Source: Lucifuga dentata (lineage: Eukaryota > Chordata > Actinopteri > Ophidiiformes > Bythitidae). From it: 64,000 bases of DNA. Numbering within the stretch: the stretch's first letter is position 1; each line of letters opens with the position of its first letter. Of this stretch, positions 11,440 to 25,828 are shown piece after piece. The stretch is from assembly GCA_014773175.1 (NCBI GenBank), contig VXCM01000305.1, positions 183,012-247,011 on the forward strand, written 5' to 3'. Below the pieces are notes generated by a model. That model did no database searches. It saw only the letters and a list, made by a program, of their open reading frames with translations, and was not told the DNA's origin. The position numbers and the translations under genes are program-made.

Positions 11440-13624
11440 GGAAGAAGATATAGTCAGGGTATTTGAAATAACAAGTTGTGCCTGTCTATTGAAAGCATGA
11501 ATTGAGCTTTAAGGGCAGTTATTCAATTCTTGTCATATTTCTATATGTGCCATTATCCTACTGCATTAGTATCCCTGAACGACAAAATATACAAAAAATA
11601 AAAAAGAGCACAACTACAAATGGAAATGCAAATGGATTTAAAAACCTATAAATACAAAAACCACTAGTGGACTCTTTGATGTCACTGATGCTCCAGTAAA
11701 AAAGTAAAGAGAGGAAAGAAGAGACATGATACAAAGGCTTTGACAGCTTTAAAGCGTCACGTTGTGCATCACTGCTTTACATTCTGCACACAGTGGAAAA
11801 GGTTCTGTGTACATAAACCCAGACAGGTCTTGGCTAATGGCTAATCAAGTGACATGTCTGAGCATTAAAACAACTAGACTTCTGCTTAATGTGATTCTTT
11901 CCTTTTTCCATCATTTCTAATATACACACATTTTCATGTGCACACTTTAACACTGAGCAAATTTATATTCCTCCCAGGTTACAACACAATTCTAGAGGTT
12001 TGAAACATCGGCGGCACCACCGGCTGCTTCCTCAAATAACCATTTCTCCAAATTAGCTTTGCCTTGCGAATGCGACCCTACTGTGAGACAAACTTAGTCG
12101 GCTCAGCAACCTGAATGCAGGACGTTAATAAAGAACGTTCTCATTAAAGAGCTGCCAGCAAACATGTCTGATCACAGCACTGATCTGTGTTTCATCTGGA
12201 CAACCACTTGAACGAGCACAGTGAGAGACAGCAAGAAAGAGAAAATGAGAGAGAAAATCTGATGAATTTACAAGTTGCCAGATTAATTTAGAGAAGAGGG
12301 ACTTTAAATGCAAAAGCAAGATAAAGTTATAAGAAGGGCTGCACATAAGGGGTACGCAGGTATGCATGCAGTCATCAATGAACTCTGTAAACAAGAAATG
12401 AAACACATATACGATGAACAAGAAAATTCCACTGTAAAGTTAGAGAAGTTTCACAATATTAGATGGTCTGTATGGGGCACTTTACTGAAAATATGAGGCA
12501 TCTGTCAGCCAATCAGATTAAGCTTGTTACAGCTGATCCGTAATTCCTGATTAGCCATCTACAGCACATAAAGAAAGCACTTATAGAGTTTTAAATACTT
12601 TCTTTACAACATGCTTGATATTGGAAGTGTTTTGCAGCTCACCTTCCTCAGATGTGCACCCGTGCCTATCAGGATACAAGTGCATTCTTTAAGATGTTTA
12701 TTCAAAAAAGAAAATGACTGCTGAAAATGATATTTTATTGATATGAAAATTGTATTTTTGAAATCAATGGATGACTTAATGAACATTACACAACATGTTT
12801 TCCTCTGAAATAAATTAAAATCTAACACATTCACAATTACTGAGTCTCATAATACGAAGATAAGAAGAGAAGCATAATGAGGTTGCTAATGAATTGATTT
12901 TCAGATGATTGTCCTGTTGTCCATTTAACTCCTGCAGAGGAGGGAAATGACAGCCAGACGTACATCAAAGAGAGCTGCTGACTGTTGTGACAGAGACTAT
13001 CCAGCTGGGAAAATAAGCAGGCGACGCTACAGATTACATCAACCCAAACAAGCACAAATGATCATCACATGATAATTTTGCATGTTGAAATATTAAAAAT
13101 TGCTTTGAAATAGAGATAAAGATAGTGCAGAGAGAGATAGAGATAGTGCAGGTTCCCAAAACAAACAGATCACATACTTGGATGACTGCAAATATTGTTC
13201 CAGCTTTCACTTTGGATCTACCTTTGAATGTTTTTAGTTGGCACTGTAGGTTTTTGAGCCTACCTATACCTATTGTGCCACCAGCTTAGAATTTTCTAAA
13301 CTGCTGCACTTTACCCTGAAATATATTAAGCACAAGAAGTTTAAAAACTATACCAAATATTGTTGTAAGGAGAGAAGCCTCCCGAGAAAGAAACTTCAGT
13401 GAATGTATTGTATCAAAGTCTGATGAAAAGATAACTCCCCAAAGTGAAACCCAGGAAAACACAGCCGCAGCGCTGCTGTGTGCGCTGAGACACTGAAAGC
13501 TGATTCACACTGCGTTTGATCACATCTTCTGCACCAATACAGGAGGAAGAGGAGAGGAATCCAGGTCAAGCTCAAACCTTTCAAAAAATTTTACTTTCCA
13601 GATACTTCTCCAAATCTCCGTTTT

Positions 13625-13633
13625 CTCTCTCTC

Positions 13634-13680
<47 letters not shown>

Positions 13681-13681
13681 N

Positions 13682-13711
<30 letters not shown>
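13625..13711. repeat. (CT)n joined to poly-A through N at 13681
   Basis: A CT array of about 56 bp abuts a 30-bp A run with only an N between them. The junction may be an assembly join. Confidence 0.85.
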
Positions 13712-13713
<2 letters not shown>

Positions 13714-14380
13714 CTGTTTTTCTTTATCATTTTTTTTTAACCTCTTTTATCTTCCTCTTTTCTTTGCTGCTCTCCTCCTCCTAACCTTTCCATCTTCTCT
13801 CATATTCTCATATATGCTCCCATTTCCTCTCCCTCTGCCATCTATTAGGAGGTACTGCACTGATTACTTTGCTCTGGTCTATAATTAAGCCAGCCTTGTG
13901 ATGTTGACATCCCATAAGAGAAACACTGCGAGTGGGAAGCAAACAGGGTGGGGAAACGTATACTTTCTTTTAATAATTTGCTTAACAGTCAATGTTCTCC
14001 CCTATGCTCTCGCTGTTCATTTCTCTTTGATGAATAAGTGATGAGTTATTGTTGTTGTTGGCAGTGGCACTACTTTAGTACGCAGAGAAGACATTTTTCT
14101 CCCGCACTGATGGTAAACAGTGCGTCTGTAGTTAATGAATCACACAGCATTCATTTAATTTGATTGGATGAGCAACTGCATGAGTTGCTGTTTATGGACC
14201 TTCAAGTGACTGAGAAAATGGAGTCAGACCTGGCTAATAAGAAAAGAAGTGATGGCAGCTGAAGTGCATTTGTCCTTTGTTGCCATTAATGTCAAAACCT
14301 CACAGAGAAATAAGAATGTTTATCAAGAGCGAGTGCATTAAGACAGAAAGTGTTGTGTATGTGCGTGTGTCTCTAAGTAT

Positions 14381-14780
14381 GTCTCCAAGGTCTTGACAGG
14401 GCTGGTTCAGTCTTGTACCAGTTGATAGCCTGCTCTCTATAACGAATGAAGAAATGCAAAAAAAAAAAAAAAAAAAATTCCCAATTGATTATTGGATTAA
14501 TTCCTCAGCACGCAAGTCATAGCACATTGACACCAGCCCTCTTATGACTTCTTCTCTACCTCTTTCCCCCTCTCGTCTCTCTAGTCCTCCTTCCTGCTCT
14601 TCACCCTAACTGCTTTCTTCCTTCATATCTTCCACTCTCTCCCCATCTAAGCTCCTTAAGTCTGTCTAACTTTTTCTATGTGATGTGTGCTCCATGTCTG
14701 CTTCTGCTGCTGACTTGTCTCCTGCTATATTTACACCCATTTACTTTTCTAAAGCCAGAGGCTAGGGTGTATGTGTGCGT

Positions 14781-14830
<50 letters not shown>

Positions 14831-14874
14831 ACACACACTATGAATTAAAATATCTGCAGAAGCAAAAGCACATA
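14381..14874 (+). repeat. dispersed repeat, copy A (inverted partner at 36.5 kb)
   Basis: Read in reverse complement, 36508-37018 matches this segment end to end: gtctccaaggtcttgacagg, cccaattgattattggatta, ccttaagtctgtctaacttt and tctgcagaagcaaaagcaca all recur. Both copies hold a CA/GT array at the same internal point. No coding capacity is visible; the element class is unknown. Confidence 0.85.
14782..14838. repeat. (CA)n microsatellite inside the dispersed repeat
   Basis: About 28 CA units with one TA interruption. Confidence 0.95.
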
Positions 14875-15801
14875 GATTCGATCACTTCCACATGCACAAA
14901 CAAGCTTATCCACAATTTTTCCCACACATACACAGATAAAAAATATACACAAAATACAATCGTCTTTAGCTAGTGTGATATGAAACATTAAAAAAATGCC
15001 TGTGTGTGTACATAGCTGTTAGTTAGTGATGCACCTCCACATTAGATGGCTAAGCATTAATACTCTCCAGTTGGCTTCACACACCAACTCCATTAAATCA
15101 CAGCACAAGCCAAAATGGAAGAGGTCAATGATAACAAGACAGGCTGAGGTGTAATTTTCTGCTGACAGGGGTAGGTTCATGTTAGGACACAGAGCGGAAG
15201 CTGCCACTAAATCGAACAGGGCGAGCTGTTCAACATTATTGACTTGTGACAAGTGAAATAAAGTTTCCAGTTCTAAGATATATGCCTTTTGACAGATAAT
15301 CTTATGTGCTTTGACCTGGGAGCATAAATTTCCTGTAGAGGTGGCGCCAGCAGAAATTAAATCGTTGAGTGAAGCAACAGGAATTCATTCTAAACTGCTA
15401 TTATACTCAACACACTGAGACACAAAGTTAAAAGCAGAAACTCACTTTTATAAGGTAGCTGTAAAATGTTCTTTGAGAGGTGCAAAACCTTGACTTATGA
15501 CACCATAAAACATTACATTAAGCTGTTAGCATCTTAAAAATGACAAAAGAGCCTTTGGTTGCAGCTATATGCACACTGAAGTGGTCATTCCCATGTCTGA
15601 GGGTGTGGGATTATATAACTGCTCTTTTAAAGGATGAGCAAATCAATGTTTGCTAAGAGCTCCTCCAGTGTCATTTGTTCTTGAGTCGTGTTTGAGTCAG
15701 ATTGTCTGGAGTGTCTGGAGTGCTACCATCGGCAAAAACTTTGGTCACTTTCAGTTTTATCTCCTGTATATGCTGACAAAGGCATGAGGGAGGGAGAGGG
15801 G

Positions 15802-15844
15802 GAGAGAGAGAGAGAGAGANAGAGAGAGAGAGAGAGAGAGAGAG
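15802..15844. repeat. (GA)n microsatellite with N at 15820
   Basis: A GA array broken by one N. Confidence 0.9.
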
Positions 15845-15917
15845 TGGGACCTGAAAGATGGTCAACAGGATGGTTGAACGAGGGTTCAAGCCCCAGGCAA
15901 ATTTCCACCACACCTGA

Positions 15918-16375
15918 ACCATCCATCCATCCATTTTCATCTGCTTATCCAGGTCCAGCTCGCGGTGGCAGCAGACTAAACCCGGCCCACACTTCCCTGT
16001 ACCCAGCCAGGAGATATAATCCCTCTAGCGTGTCCTGGGTCTTCCCCGGGCCCTCTTCCCAGTTGGACGTGCCTGGAAGACCTCCCTAGGCAGACGACCA
16101 GGGAGCATCCTTACTAGTTGCCCGAATCACCTCAACTGACTCCTTTCGATGCGGAGGAGCAGCGGCTCTACTCCGAGTCCCTCCCAGATGTCCGAGCTTC
16201 TCACCCTGTCCCTGAGAGTGAGCCCAGACACCCTAGGGAGGAACCTCATTTCTGCTGCTTGTATCCGCGATCTTATCCTTTCGGTCACTACCCAAAGCTC
16301 GTGACCATAGGTGAGGATAGGAACGTAGATTGATTGGTACGTTGAGAGCCTCGCCTTCTGGCTCAGCTCCCTCAC
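15918..16375 (-). mobile_element. non-LTR retrotransposon (LINE) fragment, C-terminal reverse transcriptase and 3' end
   Basis: The minus strand encodes, from about 16370 down to 16127, a recognisable LINE reverse-transcriptase tail: YQSIYVPILTYGHELWVV, then ERIRSRIQAAEM, then VSGLTLRDRVRSSDIWEGLG and VEPLLLRIERSQLR. This is a very common fish LINE motif set (RTE/Rex-like; the clade is my guess). Downstream the frame breaks but nucleotide similarity to the family continues to a (CCAT)n tract near 15918-15935, a typical 3' end. It lies in mid2 sense orientation about 145 bp past a mid2 donor. No active-site part remains, so it is 5'-truncated. Confidence 0.85.
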
Positions 16376-16500
16376 CTGAACCCACACCAGGAATTCAGCT
16401 TCAGGGATGCTGTCCTGCTGATCCTGACCTCTGACCTCCCATGAAGTGGATAACATTCACACTCAAAGTCAGGTAAAACCTACATGAAAATGAAAAGTCA

Positions 16501-16671
<171 letters not shown>

Positions 16672-18208
16672 TTAGAATATAGCAAAATCTTTTGCTTTAA
16701 TTCCTGACATGATACAGATATTTGCTAAAATCTTTGGTATCATTTCCTTCTTATCAGTGCAAATCTGTATATTCTATGGACAGACATAAGCTTTCATTCA
16801 TGAATATTTACAGTTATACTGAAAAGCAGTATGTCAATGTGAAGTGAAAGATCTGCACATTTAGAAAGTTTGTTATTGAAATTATAGTTACTCAAAGAAA
16901 TATTGAGAAAAATGTAAAGGTAAAAGGTAAGATATACTTAATGGGACGGTACAAGGAAATATCACACTGTTACAGCTTTGCCTTCTGTTGTTCCATAATT
17001 ATGTATTATTCTGTTGCTTCATAAGATATTGAATTCTTAAAAAGTCTTTACAAATTAAGCTATTATTAAAATGGAATTGCATTCAACCAAGGACTGCTAC
17101 AGTTTGTTTGCTGTCACCTTAGATAATAAATGGTAAAATGGATCTGTGCGATACAAGGCTGCAGTGGTCATGGCAACACTGTTACTGAATGGATGCAGGA
17201 TGAGGAGTTCTACACAATAGCTACCACAGAAGTCATGAAATTGGCACATATTTGTTTCATTAAAAAAGCATGTTTTCACCGGAAAGTGACCTTACTTGCA
17301 CTGATGAGTTAATGACTTTAGAATCTAGTCCTAAAGTGCAATTCATTGCTTCTTAGCACTATCAAATGCTTTTTATTTCTTATAACTTAACTATGTGACC
17401 CTCTAACTTTTTCACACTTCTTTAAAGTCATGAAAACACTTTTCAAAACCATAATATGAAGGTTCTCAGTCATCCTTGTCACTGGATATTAAGCAGTAGT
17501 AGTTAAAGGCAGTTGGACTTGCTGTTTGGTCTTTGTTGAAGTCATTAGAGTCACAGGCGCAAAGCAACAGACACAAACACCGACAAATAAACTCACTCAA
17601 GCACGGCACAGCTACAATGAGATACAAAAAAAACAACAACAAACAAATGGGTGAGCAGCGATCTATGAATGGAACAGCCGTTCAAAGAAACAAATCAACA
17701 ACGGTGAAACAACAACAGCCACAGCTGCAAACAGAACAGCAGAACAAAGCAGCAGACGAGCGGTGGGTGTCTGAAGTAGCTATGATCATGCAAGTGAAAG
17801 CAGCACAAGCACCTGTTCATGATTGACTGTCTGACTGTAAGTCCCTTTGTATTGTCTGTTAGGCAGCCTCCCTGGTTTTGCAAAGCTTTCTCCACCTGTC
17901 AATCAGCCTAATTTTTTTCTGCCTGCTCTCTGTTTGACTTTTCAGCCAATAATTGATCCCTCTGCTTATCCATCTCCCTGAAACCCCTCTTATCTATCTA
18001 GATGTCTACCTGTTTGCCTGTCTAGCTTGATGCGTTCCAGAAGCAGGGATGGAATAGCAGGGGAGGAGGGTGGGGGGTGTTAAAAAGCAGCTGGGGAACT
18101 CACCGCAGCACTCGTCTTTGAAGCCTCCATTACAGCATCTGATACTCTGCCCGGGCTCACTTGATAAGCCTACGAATGCACACATGTATTCACACACACG
18201 CATGCACG

Positions 18209-18211
<3 letters not shown>

Positions 18212-18268
<57 letters not shown>
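18212..18268. repeat. (CA)n microsatellite
   Basis: About 28 uninterrupted CA units. Confidence 0.95.
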
Positions 18269-18269
<1 letters not shown>

Positions 18270-18455
18270 GCCTTACTGATAAGTTCCCACATCATTATCA
18301 CCTTAATGTACAGCACCAGAGGAGGATGGCTCCTGTTTCAAAAGAAGTTCCAAAACATATATGCTCCCATTAAAAGCAAATGAGACCATGTGGCTCATGT
18401 CTTCCTTTAACTAGTCTCATCACGTAAGCAACTATTTGGTTGTGTCATAGCTGCA

Positions 18456-18458
<3 letters not shown>

Positions 18459-18491
<33 letters not shown>

Positions 18492-18503
18492 TGTGTGTGT
18501 GTG
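18459..18503. repeat. (GT)n microsatellite
   Basis: GT array with one TT interruption, 200 bp from the preceding CA array. Confidence 0.9.
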
Positions 18504-19104
18504 CACGCAAAAGAGTTTGTTTGAAGTGGAACATCAGTAAGAGGGGACAGATGGGTCATTAATTAGCAAGCTGGAGACAGAGATGATTAATACATCAGAA
18601 CACAGCTGCCTCCCATGAGACCAAAGTGAGACAACACCAATGTCCGGGACATACTTATGTGTGTGCGTTGTGTATGTTGGTTTGTGTGTGTAGTTGTGTG
18701 TGTTTGTCTTTATGTGACAGGGTAGGTGTACCTGCATGCATACCTTTGCAACCCAGTGCATGTATAAAACACACAAATGCACACATTTATGAATGAAAAT
18801 GTGTGCTTGAGTGTGTTTATGTGTGTGTGCCGGTATCTATTAGTCTATGCACTTACGTTTTATGTTTAAGTATCGACATGCACTGTGCATTGTGCTTCTG
18901 CCTGTAAATCCTCTGTATGAGTGAATAAGTATACACATGTGCTGTGTGTCGATACATACAAAGCATATGTATGTATAAGTGTGTGGTTCTCTTGGTTCTC
19001 TTGTGGCTTCACCCCAGCAGACAGAATTAGTGGCAGAGATAGAGGGAAGCAGAGCAACATCCACAACAAACTCATTCCGACATGAAACAGACATCAAAGA
19101 TGGA

Positions 19105-19105
19105 C

Positions 19106-19140
<35 letters not shown>
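19105..19140. repeat. (GA)n microsatellite
   Basis: GA array with one GACA interruption. Confidence 0.9.
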
Positions 19141-19144
<4 letters not shown>

Positions 19145-20728
19145 GGAGCAGAAAAATGCATGTGAAGAAATTGCCAGCAACTGTTGATGAATGGTGACGT
19201 GCAGGAGGAGGCACAAAGTTGTTATAATGTGAGATGGAAACTGGGAGTTGAAATGGCATAAGACAGATATTTAGTGCTTCAAGTGTCATGCTGAGAGGGA
19301 CAGCATGGCAGACTAGCTCAAGTGATGCCTCCAATTCAGCCCTGCTCTTTTTCTCCTTTGTTATCTCTCTTTCTGTCATCTTCTCTCTTCTCAGCATCTC
19401 CTCTCCCTCTGACCTTACTTTCTCTCCTCTCTCATTTTATCTCTCTCTTGCTGCTTCAGTCTATATACTGTCTATCTGTGACAAGTTGCAATTGTAGCTG
19501 GTGACAACCCATCAACTTGGGTTACATCATGACCCCCTTATACGGTTTCACTGTGTGGAGGGTCTCCTGGGTCCCATTCAGTTACAATCACATTTTTCTG
19601 ACACATAAACAACAGAATCCTATTTATATTACTGTAACTACAGAGACTGGCTCAGAAAAAGAGAAATCCATTCCAAATGTGTTCAGTAATGTAATCCAAC
19701 CCAGTACTCAAATTTAGAGATCTACATGGGTACAAAATTTTGGACCTGATCTGAAACAGACCCATGATAAATGTATCTATACAGTACATAAATAGATGTT
19801 TTTTTTTTTCTTAAAGAGACCCAACTAGAACAGGACCTAAGGACAGCAGAAACCAGTCCAAAATAATTAGATTATAGATAATTTAATTCATGTTCTCTGT
19901 CTTGCTCAAACATCATACTTTATCGAGCAGTGATTATGAAGCGCCACCCAGACCTGATTAGAATGAATGTAATTTGGACCCAGCCCAACTCAGGTCCTGG
20001 ACTGGGTTCTCAGTTCCTAGGAACCAAGTGGACCCATGAAGACCTTTTCAAACAGACTATTTTTGGTTTATTTATGCAACATGCTTGTTTTGACATTGAA
20101 CATGACATTAAAGAATCAAAGCATTTAATGATACATGAAAATACAATTTGTCTCTATAATGTGACAAATACAAGTTTTCTTTTAAAAATGTGTTTAAGCA
20201 GTTCACAAAGCCTTCATCTTATTTCTTCAAAAGTTTCTATGTTCTGACAAATCTGCTTCTGTCAGTAACTGTGACAGCTGGTGGCAGTTTCTGAAGTAAA
20301 ACTGGGCTAATCCCATTACAGTGTAATGTGTTACCTCCAAACCTGAGTGTTGAGCTCATTTTTACTTTGCTACTGGAACATTAAAGGAATTTCATCTCAA
20401 GCAAAACTCAAGTTCAAGAGCAAAGCTTTGAAAGAAAAGAGAACACGAGCATTACCAAATTCTACACATCTGACAGCAGAAGACTGATTTTTTTAAATAT
20501 CAGTTTATCCAGCAGAAAATGTATCCTGCATTGTTGTATAATGAGATGACATTGTCCAGTGACTAATCTCTGAGTCATTAGGACAACATAACAACAAAAA
20601 AGTAACCACCACCACAACAAAACTGAAGCAGAATACCCGGAGGCAAAGTGTCTGACTTCAAAGTTTTTTCTCTTTTAATTAATTTGAGATCCTTCCCCAT
20701 GCATAGCAGAAACAAAGAGACAGAGAAA

Positions 20729-20731
<3 letters not shown>

Positions 20732-20763
<32 letters not shown>
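20732..20763. repeat. (GA)n microsatellite
   Basis: About 16 GA units. Confidence 0.9.
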
Positions 20764-20767
<4 letters not shown>

Positions 20768-23700
20768 ATTGAAGAAAGAGCTATAGAATTTAGGCCGAAC
20801 AGGCTCGCTTTACAAGAGGCTTTTCAGATGCTGGATGTGACAGTAACACAAGCCTTCTGGGAAACAGCGTTTTTGTCTGAGGATAATATTCCATAGGGCA
20901 GCACTCCTGAGACCAGCACATTGTAGTCAGGTAGAACAAATGGTGAGCCACACTTGTCTCGTACCCCGCTGGCTCAGTGCCAATTAACAAAACAACTAAA
21001 ATGTTTAAACTGTCTTGCTACCCAAAGGTGATCTTTTGTACATTGAGGTCATTCAAGGCGAGTCTTCTGCTTTTAACAGTTCAAAGTTTTTACTTTCACA
21101 GTCTTACGTCTTAATGTGTAAGTCTGAATAAACTGCACAAAGTAAATGCAATTTCTATAAATGTTTAAATTGTATGTGAACTCCTGTGATCTTCAAGCTT
21201 GAAGCAACAATCGTGCGAATGTTCAAAGCATCTTGAAACAGCAGGGATGCAGAATGAACAGAGACAGAAAGCTGAAAGATGTTTCTTTTCTTTTAAGGGT
21301 TCTGTAGAGGAATTACAAAAAAATTTCTTGGAAAAAATGGGAGAAAGATGCAGGGAAGGCATGGAAAGACAAAGTCAACCGCTGCAGACTCCCCTAAGTC
21401 TTAAGTCTATACTGAGATGAAGTTAGGTTAGTATAAAAACAGTGATAGGGCTGAATGGGCTTAATAATTAAAGTATCTTTCAGCTTAATTTCAGCATGTC
21501 TACACGAAATTCTTGGAACAGTACATATCTGTTTCATGGATTAATAATCACAAAGCAGATAACACGAGTGACTTGGCTGGTGTTCTGTATGACCAACATC
21601 TCTGCTTCAGCAGGCAGATCATTTTTCCCCACAGCGCTGAATTCACTGTGACACTGCGCTGTGTAATAACTGGTTATATCGATCACAGGAACACAGGAAA
21701 AAGCAAATCAATAAACAGGAGGAAAAACAAATGTTTGTTGAAACCATTGTGGTTAGTTTCTTTAAAACTTTAAAAACTTTGAGGCGCTATATGCAACATC
21801 GGTGGAAGCATCTTTTGGTTTAAATTAGGATGCAGCATCAAAAATATCAGCATGGTATTGGTGTATTGATGCTGAGCATCTGACAAATACAACTATGCTG
21901 TTTTCCCTTAAACACACTTACTATTGCTCAAGCTGCCTTGAAATACTTCATGGAATATCGTAATTACAAATTTGGGACATATAAATGGCCAATCAAATTA
22001 AACATGACTGGGAAAGGAGAAATCATATGGATATTTAGAAAGTGCAGGGTGTTTGAAAGTCCACATAAATAATTGTTACTGCTGCATGTTTCAGTTACTG
22101 TTTCATTGTTCACACACCAAATTTTGCTGCTAAATTAATTACAACATTGATTAGAACAGTGCATATGCTCTCCCTTGATTCATTAATTACAACAGCCCTT
22201 AGTAGCTATGTTTGTTGGAAGGCCCATTTTGTTACTGTCAGTTTTTATATTGAATTATGTTTCCTATTTCCAAGCCCAGAAGAAAATCATCTGTTTTGCC
22301 ATCTTAATAATTCATTCAGTAATGAAATTTGAATTAAAGTCTATCAATATATAAGTGAAATGTAATTTTAAAAAATGTCTTTTTAAAATGATTTAAGGAT
22401 TTTTTTTTGCTAATATATTTTGCAAAAAATATTGAACTAGTTGAAGAATAGAATTTAAATTTGCATTACTGTAACAGTTTGACTATTCAGCTTCATACCT
22501 TAACTGCAAATTTTCACAAAAGTCCCACATGACACAAGTATTTGCTGCTATTCTTCTTAGTAATAATATTTAACTAACTACACTAATGTCTCGTGATTAA
22601 TGCCAGATTGATTTCAAGTAGCTGAAGGCGCTGATCAGCAAAAGCAGCAAAGAGCTGAGATCAAATAATCAGACCTACATGCTACTGCTTAAAATATGGT
22701 GTGAGACTGTACAGAATCAGCATTTATGGACTGACTGAAAATAGAATTTACAACATACAATATATTTCACTGAAGAGTATGACATGACCTTTATTTCTGG
22801 GGATATGTCAACAATGTCTTAATTGAGATCTGATTGGTTCAGTACATATTTCTGTTTTAATAATCTATTTCGCTCTCTCTTTAAGGCTGTTTTTGAGCAG
22901 CGTGTCTGCATGGAATCCTTATCTCTGTTGATTTATGAACTCTTCCCATCCCTCTGACATCACAGCCTACAGCATAAATCAGCAGGTATGAATAAATCTT
23001 TTTTTCATCATCTGAGTTACACGCTGTGCCACATATAACAAATCCTTGTTATCCACGTCCAGCTATATCCACAGTAGATGATATCATTAGGTTGCTACTA
23101 CTAGCTGTGATGTAGATAAGGAATAGTCCTGTGGCCAATCACCGTGACTCTTGACTAAAGACATTATCATAGTCCTAGCTCACGCTGGCTGCTTCGTTGA
23201 GAAAAAGGATGTAGTGCAGCTTTGATAGAGTAACGAACGGTTATGAAAAGAACAACAACATATAGGGTCATAAATAATGTGCACAAGATTATGTGCAGTG
23301 CTGATGTTAGGAAAGTCCAAAGACACGGAGGGCAAAGTACAGTTCCATTATTACACTGCATAGCATTGTTGATAAAGCGGTGACGGTGCATCAGTGTATC
23401 TGATTTAAGGGTTTTAACATGTAAGGTCACTGGCAAGGTCATTTGGATTGATGTTTTCTGTAAATCTGTGACTGACACCTGATGCACACACAGATACACG
23501 TAAATATGAAGAAATCCCATCCCGAAAGTATATCTGAGGTATATCTTCCTTTTCTGAGTCCAATTTGTTCTTGGTAAATTTTATTTATTCCCGTAGATAA
23601 CAAGCTAAACAAAGACAATGTGAAAACAAAGAGACATATTTCAGGACAGGTACAATTTAGTTCAATGGTACCTCTTCCAGCTAAATGCTAATAACTATCA

Positions 23701-24777
23701 GGTCTCAAAATGAACAAGAAAGTGCTTTTTTCTCCAGCAACTTTTCATACATGTTGATCTGTAACAGCCCATCTAGGACTAGCATTGCAAGTTAGCTTGA
23801 GTTAAAAATACTATGATATGCTGCATTAGTTAATTCTGTGAATAATCTATATTCCTGTATCAGTCCCTAAATAAACATAAATACATAAAATACATTTTAC
23901 AGAAAAAAATTCTAATAGAAAAGCTCAACACAGCAATTTTTAGCCATTAACAGTTGCTTCGACGGTCCAGAATATTATGCAGCCACATGACATTTATGCT
24001 GTGTGAGTAGAGACTTGGCTAAAGAATGACCTGCCTAATCAGTTCTCTGGGGGTTACTGAACAACATACTGGAAAATCTTGAAAATCACAATCTTAACAA
24101 AAGATGTGTATCAGTATCTGATGGTGGAATTTGGTCATCTGTGGTTTTGGAAGCACTGCAAAACCTGAACTGTGATTTTTTTTTGTGCCCAAAGGGGTTA
24201 CATCTAAATGTTACACATCTCACAATGTAATTGTAAAAAGTCTTTAATTGGCAGGTTATTGTCAACAATTTCCTTACACCTAATAAGAAATTTTGAGATG
24301 TCCTTAAGTTACACAGTGAATTCTTATTGCCTTCAAAGACACAGTTCTGAACTCAAATCTAGTCTCTGTCCTCCCTGTAGGGAAAGCAAAACAAAAAGAA
24401 TTCCTGACTGAAGGCATAATAAATTGTTATGTTTTAACCTTTCGTTGTTGCACAAAAATCAGTTTTGATATAACTTTGACATGCATCATTTCTGATAAAA
24501 TTTACATCTTGTAGAGTTTCTTCCCTCGTATCTGTTGTCAGCATTGCCAGTCTTTCCCAGCATTATTCCATACATGATACTTTGCATGGTGGATGACTCA
24601 GAAAGAGCAAAATGGTACACAGAAGAGGAAGAAGAAGGTGAATCCCCAGCTTAACTTCAGGCAAAATTGCTTAAACTGTGTACTGCTCTGAGTTGCAATG
24701 CCTTTTAAGCATGACAAGAAATTTATGGTGTTTTATGTTTTTCCACTGAAAAGAGCAAGGACACTTTGGATTCAAAG

Positions 24778-25440
24778 ACTCAATAAGGATAAAGACCCTG
24801 TAACAGCTTTGCCTCGACTCCTTGTACATTCACTTGTAATCTCATGCTCTGACTACTGTGATGCCTCGCTAACAGGTCTGCCAGCATGTACGCTCAAACC
24901 CCTTCAAATGATCCAGTACACAGCAGCACGTCTGGTCTTCTACCAGCCAAAAAGGGCAAATGTCATAACGCTTTTCATCTCTCTCCACTGGCTCCTCATA
25001 GTTATATGTATCACGTTCAAGCCCTTGTTGCTTGCCTGTAAAGCAATGGCTGTAATCAGGTCTATGCTCGTTCTCGGTTGCTTCGCTCTGCTAATGAACG
25101 ACGCCTTGTATTGCCACCAATTGAGGCTCAAAGTCTCAAACTTGACTGTTTTCTTCCCTGGTACCTTGGTGGTGGAACACGTTATCCAACTCCATTCGAT
25201 CTATTGGATCTCTCTCAATATTTGAAGTCCTAAAGACCAAAATCTTCTGTAAACATCTTCACGTCTTAACTTTATGCATCTGCTACAATCTTCTGGCTCT
25301 GACATTGTGTTTGAACTTTGCTTTGTAGGACTTATTCTTGCTGTTTGCCTGCTTGCTTGTGTTTTTCTACACATCATTTTTACACCACTTTGGGCCATGC
25401 ATTTGCCAGACTGTATAAATGTTAACGAAGTAAATGTTAT
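24778..25440 (+). mobile_element. L2/CR1-like LINE, 5'-truncated 3' part
   Basis: The plus strand encodes a reverse-transcriptase C-terminal region: LLVHSLVISCSDYCDASL, then PLQMIQYTAARLVFYQPKRA and LFISLHWLLIV. These are hallmarks of fish L2/CR1-like LINEs. A frameshift near 25060 moves the continuation to another frame (LLRSANERRLVLPPIEAQSL, then WYLGGGTRYPTPF), and stops follow. The 3' tail (cactttgggccatgcatttg, then tataaatgttaacgaagtaa) resembles the usual end of these elements. It is non-functional and antisense to mid2. Confidence 0.85.
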
Positions 25441-25766
25441 GGTTTTGATAACTGCAACAGAAACCCACATAAGTGAGATATGTCCTTGGCATCCCTGTTT
25501 GAGTTTGACATATTTGGAGCTGGAATAGATACAGTATGTAACAGTGAGGACATGGCTCATCTTATTAGGCAGCATTTGCATGGTTTGCCGGTGAACACCT
25601 GTCCTCTGTGTGTACCTCCCACAGCACCAGCTCCTAGCAGGCTACAGCACGACAGGCTTTACTCTCTCCATCTCCTCCTGATTAGTTTCCACTGCAAAAA
25701 GCCTTTCATAATCACAAATTAATTTAACCAAAATTCCCGTTTAGCTCCTGCATGCAAACCAAGCTG

Positions 25767-25772
<6 letters not shown>

Positions 25773-25825
<53 letters not shown>
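25773..25825. repeat. (GA)n microsatellite
   Basis: About 26 GA units. Confidence 0.95.

Positions 25826-25828
<3 letters not shown>

Noticed and set aside
14680..14973. Frames rich in His-Thr or Cys-Val repeats here and at 18.2, 30.6, 34.0 and 36.5 kb
   Set aside because: They are translations of CA/GT arrays.
15845..15900. Possible tRNA gene or tRNA-derived SINE (ggttcaagccc B-box-like motif near 15882)
   Set aside because: No A box at the right distance and no cloverleaf can be drawn; one motif is not enough.
16118..16333. Plus-strand frame over the 16-kb LINE fragment
   Set aside because: It is a shadow of the minus-strand reverse-transcriptase frame.
24940..25131. Minus-strand frame across the LINE at 25 kb
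   Set aside because: It is antisense to a recognisable reverse-transcriptase frame and has no family features.
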